Positions 16,556-23,534 of a stretch of DNA of 45,850 nucleotides are shown in pieces. The translations under genes were made by a program, and so were the position numbers. This stretch comes from an uncultured Lachnospiraceae bacterium (lineage in GTDB: Bacteria > Bacillota > Clostridia > Lachnospirales > Lachnospiraceae). The stretch's first letter is position 1; the number at the start of each line of letters is the position of its first letter. A model generated the notes under the pieces. It worked only from the letters and a program-made list of their open reading frames with translations. It did not search any database and had not been told where the DNA came from. The stretch lies in assembly GCA_947626475.1 (NCBI GenBank), contig CANQSK010000005.1:1-45850 (forward strand), in the 5' to 3' direction.

Positions 16556-17917
16556 TCAACTTTGCCCGGCGGCTTTCCACTCTTCATATACTCCTAAGAC
16601 TGCACGACGAAGCCTGTCTTCGCGATATGAACGCTCGATAGGTGAACAGCTCTCCAACCGACTTTTACATTTTTTAAGTCGAATGCACTGTGGATAGACG
16701 ACACATGTTCTGCATTCATCCTCATAAGGCTTGCGCTCCCGCCACTGGCGGAGCACCGCCTCATCCACTTCATCGGAGTAAATGCTGCCCCAAATGCCAC
16801 CGTCTTCGGCAGCTGAGCACCGGCTGAGCCTGCCATCAGGCATAACGACAGTAGCTCTGTCATTATCGGCAGCACACGCATTTAATGTAAGATTGCGCAT
16901 CATCGGCGCCACAGCCATTATGCCCTTTTTTTCAGCATAAGAACGCATCGACTGCGGCTTTTCGGCGTAGAAGCTGTTTTCTTTCACCGTATATCCTAAT
17001 GCGTCTGTTCCGGCAGTCCTTTGAATTACTATCGGATAGATGCCAAACCCCGGCTTCCCGGCAAACCGTTCCGCAAGTTCGTCTATCAGTATATAGAGAT
17101 TCTGTTCGTTGTTCCCGTCCATATTCAGGCGGATCTTTGCCGAAATACCCGTGTCAAGCAAAAGACCGATGTTATTGAGCACGCGTCTGTACGGGCTCCC
17201 GTCAGAATTGACATACGCCTTGCGCTTGTTGTAGACATCCTCCGTGCCGTCAAGCGTGATCTGTACCTCCTCCATATTCCACTTGTCCCGCGCACGCAGC
17301 ACGAGTGCCTCGTCGAAGAGATAACCGTTGCTTGTCATCGTGGAATGAAATTTAAGTCCCTGCTTCCGAAGAAAGTACGTTATTATGTCAATGGCCTTTG
17401 TATTTACAAGCGGCTCTCCTCCGAACCAGTGGATATAGACCGAATTGCCGCTGCAGTGCGCCGCTATATACTTTGCCGTGTCAATGGCGGTCTTCTCCGT
17501 CATTGTACTCTTTTTCCAGTCTGCCTCGTAGCAGTAAAAGCACCGCGCGTTGCAGTCAGTTGTTGTGAGGATCGTATATCCTGTCAGAGGCGCCTTCTTT
17601 TTTTTCTTAAAATGCTCTGCGATTTCACGTACCTGACCGGCCAGAGCCGCCTCGTCCGTACCCTCGGGAACGAGGAAGCGGCGAAAAACCAATTCTGACA
17701 AATCAGGCGGAGCCGAGCCGGGGAGTTTCTCCGTCAGCGCCGCCTCATCCGGTGTCAGCAAGAGAATCTCCCCGGTCAGAGTATGGTACAGCAGGACACC
17801 CTCCGGTTGCTCGACGCGCATACATTGCACGCTCATCCGATACGGGATTTCATCTTTTCTCTTCTGCGTCCCAAGTATTTTTTTGGCGATTTTTATCGGT
17901 GGAATTATCTGCTGCAT
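16556..17917 (-). CDS. Radical SAM/SPASM peptide maturase 1
   Basis: 453 residues, same layout as the following maturase: N-terminal domain (1-110), radical SAM motif CNARCFYC (C122, C126, C129), FGGEPLVN, and a SPASM Cys array (LNACAAD, SRCSAAED, ECRTCVVYPQC, KKC, LESCSP). It begins 37 bases after the stop of the 39-residue peptide, with GAAGGAG before the ATG, so it is the most direct partner of that precursor. Lysines 104-108 are encoded over an A8 run (T8 on the plus strand, 17598-17605), a possible slippage site, here in frame. Two tandem paralogues for one precursor suggest two successive modifications or a shared heteromer. Confidence 0.85.
   Translation of the reverse strand: MQQIIPPIKIAKKILGTQKRKDEIPYRMSVQCMRVEQPEGVLLYHTLTGEILLLTPDEAALTEKLPGSAPPDLSELVFRRFLVPEGTDEAALAGQVREIAEHFKKKKKAPLTGYTILTTTDCNARCFYCYEADWKKSTMTEKTAIDTAKYIAAHCSGNSVYIHWFGGEPLVNTKAIDIITYFLRKQGLKFHSTMTSNGYLFDEALVLRARDKWNMEEVQITLDGTEDVYNKRKAYVNSDGSPYRRVLNNIGLLLDTGISAKIRLNMDGNNEQNLYILIDELAERFAGKPGFGIYPIVIQRTAGTDALGYTVKENSFYAEKPQSMRSYAEKKGIMAVAPMMRNLTLNACAADNDRATVVMPDGRLSRCSAAEDGGIWGSIYSDEVDEAVLRQWRERKPYEDECRTCVVYPQCIRLKKCKSRLESCSPIERSYREDRLRRAVLGVYEEWKAAGQS
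17598..17605. repeat. Homopolymer run (8 bp) inside maturase 1
   Basis: Eight T on the plus strand (A8 in the coding strand) within codons for a lysine run at residues 104-108. The frame is intact in this sequence; a one-base change would truncate the enzyme before its radical SAM motif. Confidence 0.9.
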
Positions 17918-17954
17918 ATAATCTCCTTCAAATTATGATGTCTCGGCAAATATT

Positions 17955-18074
17955 TCAGGATCCTTCTGCCAGGGATCCGCCATTGTCGCAGCAATTATCC
18001 CCGCTAGCAAAAATGATATCTTCCTCATTGATCACAACGATCTCCATCACAGGGTTTTCATATTTTTCTTTCAT
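17955..18074 (-). CDS. Candidate RiPP precursor peptide (39 residues)
   Basis: A 39-codon frame with AAAGGAGA eight bases before its ATG sits between the S26-like peptidase gene (79 bases upstream) and maturase 1 (37 bases downstream). It begins MKEKYENPVMEIV, continues through an acidic, hydrophobic stretch (INEEDIIF), then has a small-residue motif ASG at 23-25 and a 14-residue tail DNCCDNGGSLAEGS. That layout, a conserved-looking leader with KYENP and an E-rich helix, then a short Cys/Gly-rich core, is typical of precursor peptides beside PqqD-like proteins and SPASM maturases in gut Firmicutes. It ends in serine, the residue phosphorylated by HPr-kinase homologues of certain lasso clusters. 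No homologue search was possible. Confidence 0.75.
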   Translation of the reverse strand: MKEKYENPVMEIVVINEEDIIFASGDNCCDNGGSLAEGS

Positions 18075-18153
18075 GACTTTTTCTCCTTTCAGCAAATTTG
18101 CTTTGATTTATATCCTGCACGAACGGGAAAATGTCCCCGCCCGATTCAGGCGT

Positions 18154-18600
18154 TCAGTTATAGCGCTTCCCCAGCTTTTTTCTGATTCGACCGGGCAGGG
18201 CCAAGCACCACAGGATAGCTGCTCGAAGCCAAAACAGATCGCACCAAAGATGTACATACAGCCGGTAGTGCGGGTCTGTCACCGGGATCTCTTTTCCGTC
18301 TCTCACAAAGGCGGTCAGCACACCGACGATCTGCCGGTCGGTGACGCCGTATTCCCTCCGCCACTGGTTGTCGCCGCAGAGTACATAGCCGTCTTTCCGC
18401 ACTTTCAACACACGGTGGAGCACATACTGGCCCGAGTTTCTCTTATAAAGAGTCACATCGTACCGTTTTAATCGTCCAGAGGGCCGTTCCACAATGATCA
18501 AGTCTCGCTTCGACCGCAGCATGGGCAGCATGCTGGTCCCTGCGCCGGTATACACAAGCTTCCCGTCCCGGGCCAGCACCTCTTCAAAGCTGGCGCTCAA
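18154..18600 (-). CDS. S24/S26-type signal-peptidase-like protein
   Basis: 148 residues with the S26 fold: GAGTSMLPML carries the nucleophile Ser23, DVTLYKR...YVLHRVLKV places His62 where the archaeal/ER-type signal peptidases use histidine instead of the bacterial lysine, and GYVLCGDN supplies Asp77. There is no N-terminal membrane anchor; a weakly hydrophobic segment lies near residues 115-135. In this setting the likely job is removing the precursor leader, and ASG in the precursor fits the small-residue preference of signal peptidases. It overlaps the PqqD-like gene by four bases. Confidence 0.7.
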   Translation of the reverse strand: MSASFEEVLARDGKLVYTGAGTSMLPMLRSKRDLIIVERPSGRLKRYDVTLYKRNSGQYVLHRVLKVRKDGYVLCGDNQWRREYGVTDRQIVGVLTAFVRDGKEIPVTDPHYRLYVHLWCDLFWLRAAILWCLALPGRIRKKLGKRYN

Positions 18601-18851
18601 TCTTCGATAGCTCCGATGGAACGCAGCTCTTCCAGCACCTTCGCCACGTCCTTTTCAATGACCTCCCGCGGCGCGTCGTACTTCGCCTCCATAGCGTCCA
18701 CGATCCGCTCCATCGTTGTGGGTTCTTTCAGCGACTCAATGATGAACGCGGCGGTCTTGTTGCTCCGGACCACGCCGGAAAAGCCCTCCGTTGACACCAT
18801 AGTGTGCTCTCCGCTGGCGGCATAGGTGATAAATGTGTCTTTCAGTTTCAT
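18597..18851 (-). CDS. PqqD-like RiPP recognition protein
   Basis: 84 residues. PqqD-fold proteins bind the precursor leader and deliver it to the maturases. Seen: an N-terminal beta region with ...TEGFSGVVRSNKTAAFIIE, then the helical part TMERIVDAMEAKYDAP and DVAKVLEELRSIGAIE, the typical PqqD end. Its start and stop overlap the neighbouring genes (ATGA at both ends), so HprK-like, PqqD-like and peptidase proteins should be made in equal amounts. Confidence 0.8.
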   Translation of the reverse strand: MKLKDTFITYAASGEHTMVSTEGFSGVVRSNKTAAFIIESLKEPTTMERIVDAMEAKYDAPREVIEKDVAKVLEELRSIGAIED

Positions 18852-19615
18852 AATGATCCTCCTTCACTCATAGTTTCGTAAGCGATGCGGGCCGCCTGAA
18901 TATCCGGGGTACAGCGCAGCCGGTAAAGACGGGCCTGCTTTGAGAGGATATCCGTCATAGCCAGTACCCGCTTCAGCTTTTCCGGTTCCGTTGGCCGGTA
19001 ACTCTGTCTCCAAAGCATCGGCCACGCCTCTTTCGCGGTAATGACTTCCATACTGTTTTCTTCCCCTCGCTCCAAAAGGCAAATTGCCCGCAACGGTGCG
19101 GAAATATTACTGCTTAAGCGATGTTTTCCGTCCCACGGCGTCCCCCAGACGGTAACGCCCGAGTCAGAAATGGCGAGAAGGGGTTTATCATCATTCACCA
19201 TAACGACCTGTCCGCCCAAAAGCTCCCGCCAGAGCCGGGCGTGAGTGGACTTCCCCATGCCGCTTTGCGCGGCAAAAAGATAACATGCGCCATCCACCGC
19301 CAGGGCTGAACCGTGGAACAGAAGGATGTCGTATTCTATCAGGCTCTCGGCAAGCTTGCGGTAAACAGCCAGTGTCTCCAGATATGCATCGTGGCTGTAC
19401 CCCCCCAATTCCCTTTTCTCTGACCTTCTGCGCTCATCGTCAATATCCCTCTGACTGATCGACAGGAACAGCTCAGGATTTTGTTCCGTCCGATACTCGC
19501 TGCATATTGTGTGTATCTTCGGATACAGCGAGCATATTTCTACCGTATGGCCCGCAAACCGATAAACATGTTTTTCCATATTTTTAACAGAGTCCACGCT
19601 TGTCTCTATTCTCAC
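18848..19615 (-). CDS. HPr kinase-like protein (possible peptide kinase)
   Basis: 255 residues from a GTG at 19615; an in-frame ATG at 19579 is the alternative and neither has a strong ribosome site. Residues 95-125 have FHGSALAVDG and Walker A AAQSGMGKST (115-124), followed by VMVNDDKPLL and GTPWDGKHRLSSN. These match HPr kinase/phosphorylase C-domain homologues that lack the regulatory N-domain, including PadeK of the paeninodin lasso pathway, which phosphorylates the C-terminal serine of its precursor. The 39-residue peptide downstream also ends in serine. It starts 15 bases after the stop of UDP-glucose dehydrogenase copy 1, so expression by read-through is plausible. Confidence 0.75.
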   Translation of the reverse strand: MRIETSVDSVKNMEKHVYRFAGHTVEICSLYPKIHTICSEYRTEQNPELFLSISQRDIDDERRRSEKRELGGYSHDAYLETLAVYRKLAESLIEYDILLFHGSALAVDGACYLFAAQSGMGKSTHARLWRELLGGQVVMVNDDKPLLAISDSGVTVWGTPWDGKHRLSSNISAPLRAICLLERGEENSMEVITAKEAWPMLWRQSYRPTEPEKLKRVLAMTDILSKQARLYRLRCTPDIQAARIAYETMSEGGSL

Positions 19616-20900
19616 ACATAATTTTTTAGATCAGTCCCTTCCGAATACATCCCTTGTATACACTTTCCCCTTCACATCATCCAGACACGCATCATATCTG
19701 TTTGCCATGATCACCCTGCTTCTCTGTTTGAATTCATCCAGATTATTCACAACCTGCCCCCAGAGAATCTCATCACCATCGCGAAGCAGCGGTTCATAAA
19801 TGATCATGGGTACACCCCTCTTTCCCAGACGCTCCATGATTCCCAAGATACTGCTCTGCCGGAAATTGTCGGCACAGTTCTTCATCACCAGACGATACAC
19901 CCCGATTACGCCAATATTCTTCTCTGCATCGTAAATTCCTGATCGCCAGTCTATCTTGACAGTCACGCTGCATTCATCATCGCTGCTGTTTCCAGTCTGT
20001 CCGTCTATATCTCCTTTACTACCTCTCACTCCCACCAGTTCTGCCACTTTCTCCGCGATATAATCCTTCCTAGTCCGATTTGACTCCACAACAGCCGCGA
20101 TCAGATTCTCAGGCACATCCTTGTAATTCGCCAGCAGCTGCTTTGCATCCTTCGGCAGACAATAGCCGCCGTAACCAAAGCTCGGGTTATTATAATGGCC
20201 CCCAATTCTCGGATCCAGGCATACGCCCTCTATCACAGACCGGACATCCAAGCCTTTCATCTCCGCATAAGTATCCAACTCATTAAAATACGATATCCGC
20301 AGCGCAAGATAAGTATTGGCAAATAGCTTCACAGCCTCCGCTTCCGCAGTTCCCATATATAAAATCGGAACATCTTCCTTAAGTGCCCCTTCCCGCAAAA
20401 GCCGTGCGAACTCGTGAGCATCCTGAACCAAACTCTCACTACTCGGCTCCACTCCCATGATAATCCGGCTGGGATACAGATTGTCGTAAAGAGCCTTTGA
20501 TTCCCGCAAAAACTCCGGACAGAACAGAATCCGCGCACCCGGATATACCTTCAGCATTCCGGTAGTGAACCCCACCGGAACAGTGCTTTTTATCACAATC
20601 ACCGCGGTCGGATTTACAGATAATGTATGGCGAATCACTGCCTCCACAGATGAAGTGTCAAAATAATTCTTCTCACTGTCATAATTCGTCGGCACCGCCG
20701 CCACTACATAATCAGACTCCTGACAGGCTGCATTCGCATCCGTGGTTGCGTGCAGATTCAGTTCTTTCTCCGCCAGAAATTCCTCTATGTATTCATCTTT
20801 CACCGGACTTATACGCTGGTTGATCTTATCCGTCTTTTCCGGCAGAAGGTCTACCAGCGTCACCGGATGTTTCTGCGCTAGAAGCACTGCGATGGACAGG
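19604..20900. repeat. Long direct repeat 1 (UDP-glucose dehydrogenase copy 1)
   Basis: Nearly identical to 27289-28500 over most of the gene and about 25 bases past its stop, where both copies share CTCTATTCTCACACATAATT (plus strand) and then diverge. Identity falls at the N-terminal end. The right border is approximate. Confidence 0.8.
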
Positions 20901-20944
20901 CCAACATAACCGGCTCCGAAGACCGTGATCTTAACATTTCTCAT
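19631..20944 (-). CDS. ugd: UDP-glucose 6-dehydrogenase, copy 1
   Basis: 437 residues. Oxidises UDP-glucose to UDP-glucuronate with two NAD+. Seen: the Rossmann motif [10 protein letters not shown] (8-17), [13 protein letters not shown], the long central helix region, and the catalytic Cys262 in [15 protein letters not shown], the E. coli Ugd version of the motif. Compared with copy 2 it has an extra hydrophilic stretch of about 29 residues (about 304-337) between the central helix and the UDP-binding domain. GAGGGGAAAC precedes the ATG. It is the last polysaccharide gene before the peptide-maturation genes. Confidence 0.9.
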   Translation of the reverse strand: MRNVKITVFGAGYVGLSIAVLLAQKHPVTLVDLLPEKTDKINQRISPVKDEYIEEFLAEKELNLHATTDANAACQESDYVVAAVPTNYDSEKNYFDTSSVEAVIRHTLSVNPTAVIVIKSTVPVGFTTGMLKVYPGARILFCPEFLRESKALYDNLYPSRIIMGVEPSSESLVQDAHEFARLLREGALKEDVPILYMGTAEAEAVKLFANTYLALRISYFNELDTYAEMKGLDVRSVIEGVCLDPRIGGHYNNPSFGYGGYCLPKDAKQLLANYKDVPENLIAAVVESNRTRKDYIAEKVAELVGVRGSKGDIDGQTGNSSDDECSVTVKIDWRSGIYDAEKNIGVIGVYRLVMKNCADNFRQSSILGIMERLGKRGVPMIIYEPLLRDGDEILWGQVVNNLDEFKQRSRVIMANRYDACLDDVKGKVYTRDVFGRD

Positions 20945-20997
20945 TAGCTGTTTCCCCTCATCTCGAATTTTATGTAAAATTGTCTTTAAGCCACCGT

Positions 20998-22086
20998 TTA
21001 CACCCCCATAATTTCCTGTAAAAGAGGAACACCACGCACTGATTTCTGCGCTAAAATCGGACCTAACACATACTGAGATTTTATGATACCTGGCGTAAAA
21101 GCATTATACTCGATACAAATGATATTTTCGTTTTCATCTAATGTTAAGTCCCAGCCAATAATCTTGTGGTGTGGAAAACGCAAATGCTCTTTTTTCACTA
21201 AGTCTTTCATTCTCTGATATTTGTTTATCCGTCCATCAACTTTTTTTCCATTAAAATCGTGATAAAGTTCCACCAGGTCCGGCTCAATAACCCTGCTGCT
21301 CAGAGTGCCATCCTCATGAATGCCTATCATCCAACGATGTTCACCGTTTCCTGAAGGAATATGGTCGCAAAATGATCCAGGCGCTCCAATCTGCAAAATA
21401 CTTCCCAGAATATACACATCGCCTTCCCAGTTCAAGCTTGTCATACGAATATGATTCACCGATGATTCGTTCCATCTGGCAAGATCAGGAGACTGCCGGA
21501 TCCGTTTCTGCACAATGTAATCTTCTTTCCATTCCTCCATCACTTTGCGGTACTCCATCCTTTTTACCAAGCGCACACCGTCGCCATGACAGGAAGACAG
21601 GCTCTTTTTAAACACCAACTCCTCATAAGGCTCCAACAGGGAGAATGCATCCGCGACAGACTCATAGTCCGCATCCAAAAAAGTCCCTTCCACATTGCGG
21701 AGAACCGTTTCCGGTGTTTTCAGGTACTGCAGGAAGAAGTCATAATAATTCTTATCCAAAAACAGATTGCCTCCGGTTCTCTCCTGATTCAAAACATAAT
21801 CCATTCTATGGAGGCGCGGGAGAACACGCAGCTGATAATACCCATCGGAAATAAAGCCGTATTCCAAATGCCCCCATACTTTTTTATAGAGTCGAAACTG
21901 ATAAATATCCGATGGGAACCGCAATAATTCTTTCTCCTGATCCGTCAGTCTGATCTGCGGACATGCTGCCGCAGTTTGGACATCACGGCGGACCAGAGTT
22001 CTGAGATGCCGCCTGTCTCTGAACCTGGTCAGGCTCTGTATGACAAACATCTTCATGGCGTTTTTGATTTTCACAGCTAATCTCAT
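20998..22086 (-). CDS. Sugar-transfer-associated ATP-grasp protein
   Basis: 362 residues. The ATP-grasp fold is seen in [41 protein letters not shown] and the metal/ATP site [20 protein letters not shown]; the pattern fits the 'sugar-transfer associated ATP-grasp' family found in capsule and exopolysaccharide loci. ATP-grasp enzymes join a carboxylate to an amine or thiol, so a plausible job is amidating a uronic acid or adding an amino acid to the glycan. The ATG overlaps the stop of the flippase gene (ATGA). Confidence 0.75.
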   Translation of the reverse strand: MRLAVKIKNAMKMFVIQSLTRFRDRRHLRTLVRRDVQTAAACPQIRLTDQEKELLRFPSDIYQFRLYKKVWGHLEYGFISDGYYQLRVLPRLHRMDYVLNQERTGGNLFLDKNYYDFFLQYLKTPETVLRNVEGTFLDADYESVADAFSLLEPYEELVFKKSLSSCHGDGVRLVKRMEYRKVMEEWKEDYIVQKRIRQSPDLARWNESSVNHIRMTSLNWEGDVYILGSILQIGAPGSFCDHIPSGNGEHRWMIGIHEDGTLSSRVIEPDLVELYHDFNGKKVDGRINKYQRMKDLVKKEHLRFPHHKIIGWDLTLDENENIICIEYNAFTPGIIKSQYVLGPILAQKSVRGVPLLQEIMGV

Positions 22087-23534
22087 TTCCTCAACAATAA
22101 TCTATCAAGTACCATGCCTGCAAAATCCGGACAATGCCGTCTGATATACAAAAAAGACAGCGTCCCGTACATTATCGCTCCGGCGGCAACCTCCGTCAGC
22201 AGACCGGCAACTGTCTTTGGCATGATAACGGATAGTTGTCTGACAACAAGAAACATTAAAAAGCCCATCCCCGCAAACGGCAGGAATGATTTCAAAAATA
22301 CATCTGGCCGAATCATTTTCCGGCACAATGCCATCTGAAAACAAAATCCGAACAATTCTGCTGCCAGACTCCCAATCACCGCGCCGTAGACACCCAGCAC
22401 CGGGATCAGCTGAATGTTCAATACCAGGTTAATCAAAGCATTCAAAAAGATACAGATATTATACTGCCTGTCCATCCCATAGGGGATAATATAGTGCGAT
22501 CGCAATATGCCTCCTGTGCCAATGATATAAACCAAAGGCACCATGGACGCAATGATATTGCCGCACGCAGCAAATGCCGGTCCATAGTACAGCCTGACAA
22601 ATAGTCCGGAAACGGCAGGCAGCCCGAACATGACCCCCACGGTCATGCACGTCGCAAACATCACGGAGCCGTGCAGATATGTTTTTAATTCCTTCTCCTT
22701 CTTCTGCGCAGCCAGCCGGGATGCCCGCGGCATCATAACTTTTCCAAGAGCGCTAACGATTATCAGCGGCGCCTTGACAATCTTATGGGAATATTCATAA
22801 TATGCTACATTTTCGCGCGTGCTCATGAACCCCAGCATCGTCTTGTCAAATACCGTATAAAGAGTGACAGAGAAAACCACAACTGCCAGAGAGAACAGCG
22901 GCACAAGATGTTCCCGCACATCTGCCGCAGTAAATTTTACCGGCCCGACTAACCGGAATGCGTAGGGCAGCATTACCATCTGGCCGACTAACGTCCCGCA
23001 GGCACTGATCAAAGCGTATGTTCCAATATCTTCCGGTCCTTTAACTAAAATAAAAACCAGAATACATTCCGCCGCTTTTACCAGCGTGCTTTTTATGACC
23101 ACACTGGAAAAGTTCTCCAGCCCGTAAAACAGCCAGGTGATATCAAATAGGGCGGACGCCACATAAATCGTTTCTATCAGACAGATGATTTTGTCCTCCC
23201 TCAGACCGCCCTTCAAAATGGCAAACAAGAGATATACCAATATCACAGCCAGCGAAATGATGATATGCAGCGTAAACAGACTCCAGAATGTCCGGGATAA
23301 GTCTTCCTTTCTCTCCGCGCTTTTTGCAATGATCCGTTTCCCGTAAATCTCAATGCCTAAATTAGCCGCCACAACAAAAAAATGGGCAATGGAATTGATA
23401 TATGTGTAGGTGCCAAGGGCTCTCTCATGCAAGGTTCTTGCCAGATAAGGGGCAAGGATCAGGGGCATCAGAGAAAACAGCGCCTGATGCAGGAACTGAA
23501 AAAGATAATTTGAGAGCAGACTCTGCTTTCTCAA
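22083..23534 (-). CDS. Wzx-type polysaccharide flippase 1
   Basis: 483 residues with about twelve to fourteen membrane helices, of the polysaccharide transporter (PST/MOP) family. N-terminal signature LLSNYLFQFLHQALFSLMPL then LAPYLARTLHERALGTYTY. It moves undecaprenyl-linked repeat units across the membrane. I choose TTG at 23534, which follows GGGGG by seven bases and overlaps the stop of the preceding gene (TTGA); an upstream in-frame ATG at 23585 would lie inside that gene. A second flippase is encoded at 33050-34484. Confidence 0.85.
   Translation of the reverse strand: MRKQSLLSNYLFQFLHQALFSLMPLILAPYLARTLHERALGTYTYINSIAHFFVVAANLGIEIYGKRIIAKSAERKEDLSRTFWSLFTLHIIISLAVILVYLLFAILKGGLREDKIICLIETIYVASALFDITWLFYGLENFSSVVIKSTLVKAAECILVFILVKGPEDIGTYALISACGTLVGQMVMLPYAFRLVGPVKFTAADVREHLVPLFSLAVVVFSVTLYTVFDKTMLGFMSTRENVAYYEYSHKIVKAPLIIVSALGKVMMPRASRLAAQKKEKELKTYLHGSVMFATCMTVGVMFGLPAVSGLFVRLYYGPAFAACGNIIASMVPLVYIIGTGGILRSHYIIPYGMDRQYNICIFLNALINLVLNIQLIPVLGVYGAVIGSLAAELFGFCFQMALCRKMIRPDVFLKSFLPFAGMGFLMFLVVRQLSVIMPKTVAGLLTEVAAGAIMYGTLSFLYIRRHCPDFAGMVLDRLLLRK

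Noticed and set aside
12236-19615. Classification as a lasso peptide cluster
   Set aside because: PqqD-like and kinase proteins fit, but there is no asparagine-synthetase-like cyclase or transglutaminase-like protease, and the precursor lacks a clear macrolactam-forming Gly/Ser plus Asp/Glu arrangement.
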